Notes: generated by a model not told the origin, from the letters alone. Counted from the first letter of the stretch, positions 9,655 through 18,822 are shown. The stretch: 64,000 nt of DNA from Actinomycetota bacterium (GCA_009701185.1 WLKQ01000001.1:46430-110429), one strand, 5' to 3'. Numbers and translations: made by a program.

Positions 9655-12600
9655 GCAAGCTCCTTTTCGGAGATTTCACGCTTACGGCGCCCTGCTGGCA
9701 GCGCCATAACAACCACAACGACCCAGGCTATTAACGCGAAGGATAGCCAAGCCCTGCGAATTGTTCCGTCGTGAATGAGTGATATTTCTCCAGCCTCGGT
9801 TGCGTTAAAGACAGGGAGGCCGAATTCACTCTTGGTTCGATCTAGTCGATAACCATTTTCAAGCACTTGCCATGATCGATCATAAGCTTCGGTGACAGTG
9901 ATATTACCTAATGATGGAACCGTAGTGCGCGCGCCAACTTCACCGGAATCTAATAGTAGTTGTGAGCCATCGGTAGAAGTAAATACCAACCGGCCTATAA
10001 CTCCATTTACTCGCCAAACAATTCCTGCCGAAGTTGCCGAAGCTCGCGCAAAGCCACCTAATCCATCAATAGTTTGAATAACGTTCGGGTCAAAAGGATT
10101 CTTAACAAAAACATATTTAATTCCATACTGTGCTAAAACTTTACTGCTTGTAATTCCAGATCCATCTATAAGTGATTGCGCTGCATCAGCCAGCATCGGA
10201 ATCTGGCGTGGAGCTACATCTGGTTCACCAAGTTCGATATCTGCGCCACGCGAAATATAGTATTGAACGGCCTTTAAGTTTTCGCTTCCAATTTCACGAA
10301 TTACCAATATTTTCGTTTCGCGCTCAGTGCTCAAAAAGGCAGGCATCACGGTTGCTCGATTACTTTGAACTGGGGAATCTGCGCCTGCCGTAATGGACCA
10401 ACTCAGTGTCAAGATTGAATACAAAGCGGTCGCAAGGAGTAGTAGAGCTGCCAAAATATGTCGGAAATGGATATTGGTTGAAATCAGTACTGCTCGAAGT
10501 TGATCCAAAATAATTACCGCCGATACAACTGCGGCTATTGTCGCCCCAACAAGAAAGGTTCCAACCCATACACGTGTACCAGCTGAGTTTCCGTGCACCG
10601 AGATGGAAAATGCCGAAAAGAAAACTGCTCCTGAAAGAAAACCCACACCATATTGGGCAATTCTTCGTGCTGAGTTAGATACAAAAAGTGAAACAAGTAA
10701 AACGAGAAGAACTGGGCTAATAATCCACCACGGTAATGCCCCTACTCCGCCAGGGTTAGCTAGAAATACTAGGTTTGTATCTCCGCCGGCTGTACTTATA
10801 CCGGGCTCAGCTAAGAACCTAGACGGAAAAATAAATGCTTCAAGAGAATATGGAGCGGTCAACAACAGAGGAAGAGTTACGATTGTTAAACGCTTATATA
10901 GCCGCTCCAGAAAAAGAGGCTTATTCGTTGAAATTCTAAACTCTTGGTAGTCAAATAAGATTGCAATAAGAGTGGCACCTAGGGCGATAACAAAAGTTAC
11001 TAAGGTGAAAGCATAAAGAAGCGCAAAAAGTATTGAAAGTCCAAATACCTTTCGCCGCGTAAGAAGTTCGATGCCACGCCAATGCCACAAAAGTGGCGGT
11101 ATCACCGGTGCAACCATCAGAACTACTACAGTTGCTAAGCGTCCTGAATTAATTGCGGCTATTGAGACTGGGGAAATTGCATACAGGAAACTGGCTGGAA
11201 CTTTAATCCAACTATTTGTTGTGAAGTTTTTTAATAAGTTAAGAATTGACCACATCATAATTATTGGTGCGACTAAAAATAATAGTGTGACTAATAGTCC
11301 AGCTTTTCCTAATAGAACGCTGGCGATCAATGCCAAGATTGCGATCCACGGAGGTGAAGCATTTGAGCTTCCCATTCCAACTTGGTGCCATGATTCAAAA
11401 TAAGCGCGCCATAGATCTCTTGCGCCACTAGGTGAGGTAGGTAATGCCCCACCAATAAGAGAATCGAATCTATTTCTAGATGACATCAAAGTGAAGACAC
11501 CTAAAATCAAAAACCCTAAAACTTCAGGCTTACGAAGGAGTGCAAACCAATGGTGACTTTTTGTAGGAACTAATAAATCCTCATCCTCGTCTGGATCAAG
11601 CACCGATTTTGTAGATTCTTCGCTACTTGGAAGCAATGTGACCCGAACTTTTTCAACTACGCGTGAAAAGCTAAGACGAAGTTGTGAACCCCGTGGCGGA
11701 ATAAATGAGGCAACAATTCGTGAGGAGACAAAACGTTTTTCTCTACGCGCTTTACGTGCCTTAATAATTAAGCCTGGTCTAATAATCAAGGAAGCGACGG
11801 CTAGAATTTCATCACTTGCATAGCCTGGGAGTTTTGCTAGTAAATACCCTAAAGAACGGGCTAAAGATGTACTCAAAAGTTGAATAGCTAACCAGGGCAA
11901 TATCCACCACGATGAATTAGCCAATAAAACGTAGGCAGCATTTCGGCGATCCAAAAGTAGGGGGCGATGCAAGAAGGCACCTTCTACATCTACCACTCGT
12001 CTCTCAGTAGCTGAAGCTTGAGCATGAAAAACCACAGCGCTTGTAGCAGCTAAAACTGAATGACCTGCAACGCGAGCCCGCCAACCAAAATCTACATCGT
12101 CACGAAAGAGTGAGAGATTTAAATCGAATCCACCAATTTCTTCAAAAATATCTCGACGAATAAGTGCACCTGCTGTGCTTACCGAAAGTACTTCATGAAT
12201 TCCATCGTGTTGGCCTTGATCATATTCAAGTGGTTCTAAGCCAGTCCAACGTGCACCATTTCCAGCGATACTTATTCCAGCTTCAAGTAAGTGCGTACGG
12301 TCATGCCAGCCGAGAAGTTTTGGTCCAACCATGGCAACTTGAGGACGGTCCTGAATTGAATCAAGTAAAAACTCCAGCGCAGTCGCAGCAGGAGCACTGT
12401 CGTCATGGATTAACCAAATCCATTCACTTCGTTCATCTGTAGATTTTTTTATTGCGGCAACTGCTTGGGCCACAGCTTCACCAAAACCACAATTGCGTTG
12501 AGCGTTAATAGTTGAGATACGAGCTGACTTCAATAGTTGTTTAGATGAATCCTTGGAACCCGTATCAACTGCAATTATTTGATCAAGGGGGCGGGATTGT

Positions 12601-12701
12601 GAAGCTAGCGCTGCAACAGTTTCAGGTAGCCACAATGCACCATCATGACTAACGAGTATCGCAGTGACACGATACTTATCTAATGCCGCTTGTGCAGCCA
12701 T
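9651..12701 (-). CDS. Large membrane glycosyltransferase (GT2 fused to multi-TM region)
   Basis: 1016 residues. The first about 250 form a family 2 GT-A domain: a nucleotide-binding start, the acidic LIHDDSAP motif and FRDDVDFGWR typical of rhamnosyl/galactofuranosyl-type enzymes. A hydrophobic region with about a dozen predicted membrane segments occupies roughly 395-780, followed by a soluble extracytoplasmic part and a last membrane helix before a KRE-rich tail. It probably builds or transfers an envelope polysaccharide; donor and acceptor cannot be told. Conserved next to whiB and DUF5719 in Actinobacteria. Confidence 0.85.
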   Translation of the reverse strand: MAAQAALDKYRVTAILVSHDGALWLPETVAALASQSRPLDQIIAVDTGSKDSSKQLLKSARISTINAQRNCGFGEAVAQAVAAIKKSTDERSEWIWLIHDDSAPAATALEFLLDSIQDRPQVAMVGPKLLGWHDRTHLLEAGISIAGNGARWTGLEPLEYDQGQHDGIHEVLSVSTAGALIRRDIFEEIGGFDLNLSLFRDDVDFGWRARVAGHSVLAATSAVVFHAQASATERRVVDVEGAFLHRPLLLDRRNAAYVLLANSSWWILPWLAIQLLSTSLARSLGYLLAKLPGYASDEILAVASLIIRPGLIIKARKARREKRFVSSRIVASFIPPRGSQLRLSFSRVVEKVRVTLLPSSEESTKSVLDPDEDEDLLVPTKSHHWFALLRKPEVLGFLILGVFTLMSSRNRFDSLIGGALPTSPSGARDLWRAYFESWHQVGMGSSNASPPWIAILALIASVLLGKAGLLVTLLFLVAPIIMMWSILNLLKNFTTNSWIKVPASFLYAISPVSIAAINSGRLATVVVLMVAPVIPPLLWHWRGIELLTRRKVFGLSILFALLYAFTLVTFVIALGATLIAILFDYQEFRISTNKPLFLERLYKRLTIVTLPLLLTAPYSLEAFIFPSRFLAEPGISTAGGDTNLVFLANPGGVGALPWWIISPVLLVLLVSLFVSNSARRIAQYGVGFLSGAVFFSAFSISVHGNSAGTRVWVGTFLVGATIAAVVSAVIILDQLRAVLISTNIHFRHILAALLLLATALYSILTLSWSITAGADSPVQSNRATVMPAFLSTERETKILVIREIGSENLKAVQYYISRGADIELGEPDVAPRQIPMLADAAQSLIDGSGITSSKVLAQYGIKYVFVKNPFDPNVIQTIDGLGGFARASATSAGIVWRVNGVIGRLVFTSTDGSQLLLDSGEVGARTTVPSLGNITVTEAYDRSWQVLENGYRLDRTKSEFGLPVFNATEAGEISLIHDGTIRRAWLSFALIAWVVVVVMALPAGRRKREISEKELA

Positions 12702-12728
12702 AGTTCTAACCCGCTTAAGGTTGCAGTA

Positions 12729-13028
12729 TTAGGCAGTGCGACGCTTGAGGCGACGACGTTCGCGCTCTGATAGTCCGCCCCAAATTCCAAAACGTTCATC
12801 GTGTGCAAGGGCATATTCCAAACACTCAGATCGAACTTCGCAAGAAAGACAGACACGCTTTGCTTCACGCGTTGATCCACCTTTTTCTGGAAAAAAAGCT
12901 TCAGGGTCGGTTTGTGCGCACAGTGAGCGCTCTTGCCAAGAGAGTTCAACATTCTCTCCATTGGCTAGGGTGATTTTGGGGCCAGTCGTGGGGAGCGGGG
13001 AGTTCGTGGCTTCAGGTCGGATCGGCAT
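12729..13028 (-). CDS. whiB: WhiB family iron-sulfur transcription regulator
   Basis: 99-residue Wbl protein with four cluster cysteines C37, C60, C63 and C69, the GIWGG turn (81-85) and a basic C-terminal tail RRRLKRR that contacts DNA. Wbl proteins hold an O2/NO-sensitive 4Fe-4S cluster and act with the primary sigma factor. Its place beside this glycosyltransferase and the ManC-like gene matches WhiB2/WblB-WhmD, which controls septation and division; that subfamily call is by synteny. Unlike many neighbours it has a real leader with AAGGAG 7 nt before the ATG and its own strong promoter. Confidence 0.94.
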   Translation of the reverse strand: MPIRPEATNSPLPTTGPKITLANGENVELSWQERSLCAQTDPEAFFPEKGGSTREAKRVCLSCEVRSECLEYALAHDERFGIWGGLSERERRRLKRRTA

Positions 13029-13089
13029 ACCGATTCTCCTTAATAGCTTTGTGTCTCGTCCCTCGTGGAAAAGACTTACTTAAGAATGA

Positions 13090-13118
13090 ATTACACGCGT
13101 GTAAGTCCCATATGTCAA
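13090..13118 (-). promoter_or_regulatory. whiB promoter (TTGACA / TGTAAT, 17-bp spacer)
   Basis: On the minus strand TTGACA (13113-13118) and TGTAAT (13090-13095) are separated by exactly 17 bp. This is the best sigma-70 promoter in the window. Transcription should begin near 13083, giving a leader of about 55 nt with a Shine-Dalgarno site before whiB. Confidence 0.8.
13091..13104. promoter_or_regulatory. 14-bp palindrome over the whiB -10 box (candidate operator)
   Basis: TTACACGCGTGTAA is a perfect palindrome covering most of the -10 hexamer and the adjacent spacer. A dimeric factor bound here would block the promoter. The half-site TTACAC loosely resembles GTTACA-type repeats described for MtrA, but the head-to-head arrangement differs, so the regulator is unknown. 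Confidence 0.55.
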
Positions 13119-13155
13119 GTTAAATGAGCGCTCTCAACAGCAAAAATAAGAAAAA

Positions 13156-14163
13156 TCAGGCTGGAATGGGAAGAATCTCATCTTTTGTGACACATGAAGC
13201 CACAATTCTCGAGTTTTCTGGAATATGCGCCGCCGATGAGATAAATGAATCTATTACGGTAGCTCCAGCGCCAATGTGTGCCCCATGTTCAACTATCGAT
13301 CCCGAAATGTGCGCTCCGGTGCCGACGAACACGCCAGCCCCGATGCTTGAGCCTAGATCTATCACTGCACTCTGATCAACATGTGCACCACTCATGATGA
13401 GTTTCTGGTCTGTATGAATCGCAACTTCGGCCATAGATAAGGCGCTGGAGTCTGCGCGACCGCTCACTAGATCAGTCGAGCCTTTGAGTAAAGCCTTTGG
13501 TGTACCAATATCTAACCAATAAGAATCATCAATATAGCCAAATAATCTGCCGTGATTAGAAATTATGTCTGGAAAGATTTCCCGCTCAACACTACTCACT
13601 GAATTGTGTGGAATTGTAGAAATAATTTGTGGGCTAAATACATAGCAGCCGGCATTTATTGTATTAGTGATCGGATTCTCCATTTTTTCCAAAAAAGCAA
13701 TCACGCGTCCGTCGGAATCAGTTGGAACGCAACCATATGCTCTAGCATCTTCAACGGAGGTTAAGTGCAAAGTAACATCGGCTTGATTATCTTGGTGCTG
13801 TCGAATTTGTTCGCTCAAATTATGCGAGCTCAAAACATCCCCGTTAAAAACTACAACAGTCTCGTTAGCATTCAGTAACTGCGCCGCATGCGCGATTGCT
13901 CCCCCAGTACCTAAGGGTTGCTTTTCTACCGCATACAGGAGCTTCATTCCCCATTTAGAACCATCACCAAAGTATGGAATGAATACTTCTGAAAGATATG
14001 ACGTTGCAAGTACAATTGTTGTAATTCCAGCATTACGTGCCATAGCAAGTTGGTGTTCAGTCACTGGCAGTCCAGCGACATTGAGCATTGGTTTTGGCGT
14101 GTATTTAGTTAATGGCATTAAGCGCGTACCGAGGCCTCCGACAAGCAGAATTCCAGCTGCCAT
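13156..14163 (-). CDS. manC: NDP-sugar pyrophosphorylase, probable mannose-1-phosphate guanylyltransferase
   Basis: 335 residues. The N-terminal nucleotidyltransferase domain has the signature GGLGTRLMPLTKYTPKPML (9-27) and the acidic FNGDVLS motif; the last about 85 residues are hexapeptide-like repeats forming a left-handed beta helix. It most likely makes GDP-mannose from the mannose 1-phosphate supplied by the manB product nearby. The family includes glucose-1-phosphate enzymes, so the sugar is inferred from synteny with Rv3264c. It lies 2 bp after dapC on the same strand. Confidence 0.85.
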   Translation of the reverse strand: MAAGILLVGGLGTRLMPLTKYTPKPMLNVAGLPVTEHQLAMARNAGITTIVLATSYLSEVFIPYFGDGSKWGMKLLYAVEKQPLGTGGAIAHAAQLLNANETVVVFNGDVLSSHNLSEQIRQHQDNQADVTLHLTSVEDARAYGCVPTDSDGRVIAFLEKMENPITNTINAGCYVFSPQIISTIPHNSVSSVEREIFPDIISNHGRLFGYIDDSYWLDIGTPKALLKGSTDLVSGRADSSALSMAEVAIHTDQKLIMSGAHVDQSAVIDLGSSIGAGVFVGTGAHISGSIVEHGAHIGAGATVIDSFISSAAHIPENSRIVASCVTKDEILPIPA

Positions 14164-14165
14164 CT

Positions 14166-15230
14166 TTAAGCCTCTAAGCGTAAAACTGCATCTTTTATGT
14201 GGTCATCTGTTGCAGTCATGGCGATGCGAATATGACGCGCACCTTTATCACCATAAAAACTTCCGGGGGTTGCAAGAATTCCTTTATGAGCTAACCATTC
14301 AACACTCGTCCATGCATCTTCATCGCGAGTGCACCAGATATAAAGTCCTGAATTACTAAATTCAATTCTAAAACCAACTGCCTTAAGGGCAGGACTCAAT
14401 AATTCTCGCCGAGCGTTATATCGGGCGCGCTGTATGGCTACATGTTTGTCATCGGCCAAGGCGGCAGTCATTGCTTTCTGAACAGGTAAGGGCACGATCA
14501 TTCCTGCATGTTTTCTAAATTCGCGAATACGTGAGATTAATTGTGAATCACCAATCATAAATGCGGCCCGATAACCTGCCATCGACGAACGCTTCGATAA
14601 TGAATGAACAGCCAATATATTTGAGTTGTCACTACCTGTTTGAGATAACACAGAAATTGATTGAGCAGTGTGGTCGAACTCCAAATAACATTCATCTGAG
14701 GCAAGTATTGAACCTGAATCTCGTGACCACTGAATACAAGCTTTAACTTCATCAATGCTGTGTACTCGACCTGTTGGATTTGATGGCGAATTTAGCCAGG
14801 CTAAATCGGCAGAGGGCCATGTTGATGAATCAATGCCTACTGGAATTGATTCAGCTCCCCCAATCAATGCCCCCACGTGATAGGTGGGATATGCAATCTC
14901 TGGAATAAGAACTTTCTTGGCTTCAAGAATTGTTGGAAGCCACGCAACAAGCTCCTTGGACCCGATGACTGGTAAGACGTCAAACTCTCCACTGGCACCA
15001 AGTCGCTCACGTGCCCACTTCGAAATCGCCGCACGTAATTCTGGTGTACCTGCAGTTAAAGGATAACTAGGAGAGTTTGATGCTCGTCCAAATACTTCCT
15101 GAATAAAATCTGGAGTTGGATCAACGGGTGTGCCTTGGGATAAATCAATGATGCCACCTGGGTGCGAGCGCGCAATCTCGCCGTATGGAGCTAATGCATC
15201 CCAAGGAAAATCAGGGAGCGGTGCGCGCAA
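14166..15230 (-). CDS. dapC: Succinyldiaminopimelate transaminase
   Basis: PLP-dependent class I/II aminotransferase, 354 residues. NSPSNPTGR (147-155) and the Schiff-base lysine K213 in SLSKRSSMAGYR are clear. It makes N-succinyl-LL-diaminopimelate for lysine and peptidoglycan. Assignment follows from the fdxA-dapC gene pair conserved in Actinobacteria (Rv1177-Rv1178) and from dapD elsewhere in this window, the step just before it. It starts 6 bp after the ferredoxin stop. Confidence 0.9.
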   Translation of the reverse strand: MRAPLPDFPWDALAPYGEIARSHPGGIIDLSQGTPVDPTPDFIQEVFGRASNSPSYPLTAGTPELRAAISKWARERLGASGEFDVLPVIGSKELVAWLPTILEAKKVLIPEIAYPTYHVGALIGGAESIPVGIDSSTWPSADLAWLNSPSNPTGRVHSIDEVKACIQWSRDSGSILASDECYLEFDHTAQSISVLSQTGSDNSNILAVHSLSKRSSMAGYRAAFMIGDSQLISRIREFRKHAGMIVPLPVQKAMTAALADDKHVAIQRARYNARRELLSPALKAVGFRIEFSNSGLYIWCTRDEDAWTSVEWLAHKGILATPGSFYGDKGARHIRIAMTATDDHIKDAVLRLEA

Positions 15231-15236
15231 GGATTA

Positions 15237-15557
15237 TTACTCGCTTTTAGGCGGCATAGTGATGATTAAAGCGTGGTCCGTATTAGATGGACCCATTTTT
15301 GCGGCTCCACCAGGTGAACCGATTTCAACAAAGAACTCTGTATTTACTTTGCCAAACTCAACCCACTTGGCTGGAACATCATCTTCATAATAAATAGCTT
15401 CAACCGGACAGACTGGCTCGCATGCACCACAGTCAACACACTCATCAGGCTGGATGTATAGCATCCGTCCACCTTCATAGATACAGTCCACAGGACACTC
15501 AGCGATGCACGACTTATCTTTCACATCGATACATGGCTCTGCAATTATGTACGTCAC
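15237..15557 (-). CDS. fdxA: 7Fe ferredoxin
   Basis: 106-residue electron carrier with one 3Fe-4S and one 4Fe-4S cluster: C9, C17, C21, C25 and then C40, C43, C46, C50 in CVDCGACEPVCP. The ORF track starts 15 codons too early; the family begins TYIIAEPCID, and a GTG at 15557 has GGAGG seven bases upstream, so I choose that start. It is the first gene of the fdxA-dapC unit. A possible electron partner is the cytochrome P450 at 52 kb, but nothing here proves it. Confidence 0.94.
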   Translation of the reverse strand: MTYIIAEPCIDVKDKSCIAECPVDCIYEGGRMLYIQPDECVDCGACEPVCPVEAIYYEDDVPAKWVEFGKVNTEFFVEIGSPGGAAKMGPSNTDHALIITMPPKSE

Positions 15558-15635
15558 GGGTAAGCCTCCACACTCATTGGAATGGGATGATTCTAATCGC
15601 ATACCGCCATTACGCGCGATATTGGGGTAAAGGTT

Positions 15636-15641
15636 TATCGT
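15636..15641 (+). promoter_or_regulatory. -10 box of leaderless SH3-like gene
   Basis: TATCGT ends 6 nt before the ATG at 15648; no Shine-Dalgarno sequence. Confidence 0.5.
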
Positions 15642-15647
15642 TGAGCC

Positions 15648-15848
15648 ATGTCACAGGATCTTGCTAGTCAATTTCAAGCCCTGATTGGTAAGCGGGTAAC
15701 GATTCGATTGCATGATGAAGGCTCAGGCTTTCGCGACATAGTTGGCTTTCTTGAAAGCCCTACATCCTTAAGAAATCGGCATGGCCAGCTCATCGAGTTC
15801 TCATACAGTGAGATTTTTATTTGGCGTGAGGTTATTGCGAAAGCTTAA
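15648..15848 (+). CDS. Small SH3-like protein (Rv0428c N-terminal domain type)
   Basis: 66 residues. GKRVTIRLHDEGSGFRDIVGFLES followed by a second strand-rich half and FIWREV resembles the SH3-like N-terminal domain found on a group of actinobacterial GNAT acetyltransferases (Rv0428c type), which often lie next to fdxA. Here only that domain exists, with a clean stop; no acetyltransferase frame follows, and DUF6113 begins 9 bp away on the other strand. Function unknown. The assignment is by motif similarity and position only. Confidence 0.6.
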   Translation: MSQDLASQFQALIGKRVTIRLHDEGSGFRDIVGFLESPTSLRNRHGQLIEFSYSEIFIWREVIAKA

Positions 15849-15857
15849 AACTTTACT

Positions 15858-16169
15858 TTATGCAGGAAGCAGCACGGCTAGAACTAGACAGAGAACGCCT
15901 AAGTTTAAGAACGAGATTCCTATACGACTTCCCTCGATTAAAAACTCCTGACCCATCCCCGGAAACCCTGCGCGCACTATGACAAACATCCATGCAAGGG
16001 CTGCGATTGTTCTATAGGCCCTGCCTCCCCACCTTCGGCCAATTGCCCAAATTCCAGCAACGGTAGAGATCAAAGCAAGTGCTAATCCAACTGGTGGAAG
16101 CGAAGAATGTACAAGAACGGATCCAAGTCCTAATACGGAACCAATAACGAATGAGTACAACAGACGCAT
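15858..16169 (-). CDS. DUF6113-like small membrane protein
   Basis: 103 residues, four predicted membrane helices, almost no charged residues apart from GRRWGGRAYR between helices 2 and 3. It directly abuts mshB (no gap) and such proteins follow mshB in other Actinobacteria. Function unknown; a link to mycothiol is suggested only by its position. Confidence 0.72.
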   Translation of the reverse strand: MRLLYSFVIGSVLGLGSVLVHSSLPPVGLALALISTVAGIWAIGRRWGGRAYRTIAALAWMFVIVRAGFPGMGQEFLIEGSRIGISFLNLGVLCLVLAVLLPA

Positions 16170-17021
16170 TTAAAGAACTACTCCTGCGGTTAAATCACTC
16201 TCTCGACCCTGTTCATCAAATGGAGCAGATTTTTCACCTTTAACAAGTGTGTAGTACTCATGTCCCCACACTTGAAGACCTAAATTATTTGAGAGAGCAA
16301 AGAATGGCCCATCGACTGCTATCTGTGTCTCATGTGCCTTCATTGCTAACATCTTTTGTTCTACATAATCATTACCATCGATTAACGTTGTAACAAATGA
16401 ATCATCTTTAGCAAAAGGAATGTCATCAACATTGTCAGAACCAAAGAAATCCGAACCCAGCTCTTTCATCGCTTCCATTCCTGCAGCAATAACCGACTTT
16501 GGCATCGTGTTCCAATAGATTTTTTGAATCTCCCACTGTGAAAGTTCGCTGGCTCTCATCGCTACTCGATGGGCTTGTATGTGATCTGGATGCCCATAAC
16601 CACCGATTTCATCATAAGTAATGAGAATATGTGGTTTTACTTCTTCGATGACTTTCACTAACAAGGCCGCGGCTATATCTACATCAACTTGCCAAAAAAC
16701 ATCTGGCCTCTCATTCTGAGGCATACCCATCATTCCGCTATCTCGATAGTGAGCTAAAAACCTGTGATCACTTACGCCTAATGCCTTCATTGCTGCCTTA
16801 AGTTCGATTTCTCGATGTGCGCCAAGTTGATCTTCATGGGTGCTGGCTAAGTGCGATAGGCCAGGAACAAGAATCTCTCCCTCTTCTCCGCGCGTACACG
16901 TTATTAAAGTAACGTCGGCTCCACGATCAGCGTAAAGCGCCATCGTTGCACCGTTATTAATAGTCTCATCATCAGGATGAGCGTGCACGAGCAGAATTCG
17001 ATAACCTGCATATTTCTTCAT
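16170..17021 (-). CDS. mshB: Mycothiol biosynthesis deacetylase MshB
   Basis: Zinc-dependent deacetylase of the LmbE/PIG-L fold that removes acetate from GlcNAc-inositol in mycothiol synthesis. 283 residues from the ATG at 17021, chosen because AGGAG lies 7 nt upstream and because it overlaps the moeZ stop as TAATG; the ORF-track start is 13 codons upstream inside moeZ. Metal ligands are AHPDDE (14-19) and a later GHPDH. The mycothiol conjugate amidase Mca is a close relative; the DUF6113 neighbour favours MshB. Confidence 0.87.
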   Translation of the reverse strand: MKKYAGYRILLVHAHPDDETINNGATMALYADRGADVTLITCTRGEEGEILVPGLSHLASTHEDQLGAHREIELKAAMKALGVSDHRFLAHYRDSGMMGMPQNERPDVFWQVDVDIAAALLVKVIEEVKPHILITYDEIGGYGHPDHIQAHRVAMRASELSQWEIQKIYWNTMPKSVIAAGMEAMKELGSDFFGSDNVDDIPFAKDDSFVTTLIDGNDYVEQKMLAMKAHETQIAVDGPFFALSNNLGLQVWGHEYYTLVKGEKSAPFDEQGRESDLTAGVVL

Positions 17022-18172
17022 TAATACGCTCCTAGCTCTGGCTGAATATGTGCAATCCAAGAAAGTATTCCACCCTCTACGTGTCTGACGTTTGTGTATC
17101 CCTGAGACTTAAGAATATCTAAAGCCGTCGCTGAACGAATTCCAGCCTTACAGTACAAAATTATCTCACGCTCCCTTGGAAGCGACGCCAATGCACGTCC
17201 CTCAAAAAAACTACTCAAGGGCATTAAATGTGAATCTGGGATGCGTACTAATTCATACTCGTAAGGTTGGCGAACATCTACTAATAAGAAATCTCTGCCA
17301 TTTTCAATAAAATCTTTTAACTCATATACTGAAATCTCATCTTCTATAGTGCTCGCACAAAACGCTTCATAATCATCTAGTAGGCCCACTTGTTGAGGAT
17401 TGTCGCTACAGAGAACGCAGTGAGGATCTTTTTTAATTTGAATCTTTTCAAAACTCGTATTCAAAGCGTTATAAATTATTAAATTCCCAACGATGGGTGT
17501 ACCTATACCGGTAATGATCTTTATTGCCTCGGTTGCTTGAATAGCTCCAATGGATGCACACAGAACCCCGAGAACTCCTGCTTCTGCACAACTTGCAACA
17601 TCAATTGCCGGCTTTGGATGTAGGCATCTATAGCAAGGCCCATAATCAGACCAAAAAACACTTGCTTGTCCATCAAAGCGATAAATAGAGCCCCATACAT
17701 ATGGCTTTCCCAAAAGTACGGCCGCATCATTAATGAGGTATCGGGTCGCAAAATTATCTGTTCCATCGATGATTAAGTCGTACTGCCCAAGTATATCTAG
17801 TGCATTACTTTTACTTAACTCAACATTATGTACTACAACATTTATAAATGAATTGATTTCAAGAATCGAATTACGAGCACTCTCGGCTTTACTCTTACCA
17901 ATTTCACTTTCACTGTGAATTACTTGACGTTGCAGATTCGTTTCATCTACAACATCAAAGTCAACAATTCCAAGTGTGCCTATTCCAGCGGCGGCTAGAT
18001 ACATCAGAACCGGCGAACCCAAGCCACCTGCGCCAATACATACAACTTTAGATTTCTTTAATCTCTCCTGGCCTTTTGTTGAAATATCTGGCAGCGCTAA
18101 GTGGCGGCTATAGCGACGCAATTCCTCTGCACTGAGCGCCGTGCCGTCTTCAACTAGTGGCGGGATTTCCAT
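17021..18172 (-). CDS. moeZ: Adenylyltransferase/sulfurtransferase MoeZ
   Basis: 383 residues: an N-terminal ThiF/MoeB E1-like domain with the ATP loop GAGGLGSP, two CxxC zinc pairs (CYRC, CVLC), and a C-terminal rhodanese domain with the persulfide cysteine in YCKAGIRSA. It activates and thiolates small sulfur-carrier proteins for molybdopterin, thiamine or cysteine synthesis. Start at ATG 18172 (EIPPLVE is the family N-terminus); the track start at 18220 would run into tetR. Same order as Mycobacterium: moeZ facing tetR, DUF3107 and rhlE. Confidence 0.9.
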   Translation of the reverse strand: MEIPPLVEDGTALSAEELRRYSRHLALPDISTKGQERLKKSKVVCIGAGGLGSPVLMYLAAAGIGTLGIVDFDVVDETNLQRQVIHSESEIGKSKAESARNSILEINSFINVVVHNVELSKSNALDILGQYDLIIDGTDNFATRYLINDAAVLLGKPYVWGSIYRFDGQASVFWSDYGPCYRCLHPKPAIDVASCAEAGVLGVLCASIGAIQATEAIKIITGIGTPIVGNLIIYNALNTSFEKIQIKKDPHCVLCSDNPQQVGLLDDYEAFCASTIEDEISVYELKDFIENGRDFLLVDVRQPYEYELVRIPDSHLMPLSSFFEGRALASLPREREIILYCKAGIRSATALDILKSQGYTNVRHVEGGILSWIAHIQPELGAY

Positions 18173-18190
18173 AGAAGAGTGATTCTGCCG

Positions 18191-18196
18191 TACGAT
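18191..18196 (+). promoter_or_regulatory. -10 box of leaderless tetR
   Basis: TACGAT lies 7 nt before the tetR ATG at 18204, inside the 31-bp gap to moeZ. No ribosome-binding site. Confidence 0.45.
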
Positions 18197-18203
18197 TCCC
18201 CTA

Positions 18204-18815
18204 ATGACTACCGCAGACACTTCAAATAAGGCACGTCTCCCTCGTGATGAACGTCGGGCGTTACTTCTTTCGGCTGCTTTAGAAGTATTTACAGTTGCTG
18301 GGTATCACTCAGCCGCAATGGATGAAATTGCTGATCGTGCAAATGTGAGCAAGCCAGTTCTCTATCAACATTTTCCTTCAAAGCTTGAACTCTATTTGGC
18401 CGTATTAGATTTACACATTGATTCACTGGTCTTTGAAATCCAAAAGGCGATTGCATCTACTCCAGATAATGCGAATCGTGTTCATGCAACCGTTAATGCA
18501 TATTTCAGTTTTATTGAAAAAGAGGGTGAAGCTTTCAGGCTGCTCTTTGAAAGCGACATGAGTGTGGAACCCTCAGTCCGTGAGCGATTGAATCGCATGA
18601 CTTATGACTGTGCGGCTGCGGCAAGTGCAGTTATTTCTATTGATACTGGTCTTCCAAAGGAGGCTTCAATGCTTCTTGGTGTCGGCATGATCGGATATGC
18701 GCAAGTAACGGCTCGTCATTGGCTTGATAGAGATAGCACGTTAACTCGCGATCAAGCAGTAGAGCTCGTCAATAACCTCATGTGGAGAGGTATTTCTGGT
18801 TTCCCACGCAATTAA
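18204..18815 (+). CDS. TetR family transcription regulator
   Basis: 203 residues with an N-terminal helix-turn-helix (MDEIADRANVSKPVLYQHFPSK, about 35-56) and a helical ligand/dimer domain. It matches by position the conserved Rv3208 regulator that faces moeZ and precedes DUF3107 and rhlE. Ligand and targets unknown; with only 31 bp between it and moeZ it could repress both genes. Confidence 0.87.
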   Translation: MTTADTSNKARLPRDERRALLLSAALEVFTVAGYHSAAMDEIADRANVSKPVLYQHFPSKLELYLAVLDLHIDSLVFEIQKAIASTPDNANRVHATVNAYFSFIEKEGEAFRLLFESDMSVEPSVRERLNRMTYDCAAAASAVISIDTGLPKEASMLLGVGMIGYAQVTARHWLDRDSTLTRDQAVELVNNLMWRGISGFPRN

Positions 18816-18822
18816 AGGCCGA

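Noticed and set aside
12736-13083. 115-residue plus-strand ORF opposite whiB
   Set aside because: Shadow of WhiB; it also runs through the whiB leader and promoter region.
13124-13375. 83-residue plus-strand ORF over the 3' end of the ManC-like gene
   Set aside because: Mirror of hexapeptide-repeat codons; no independent support.
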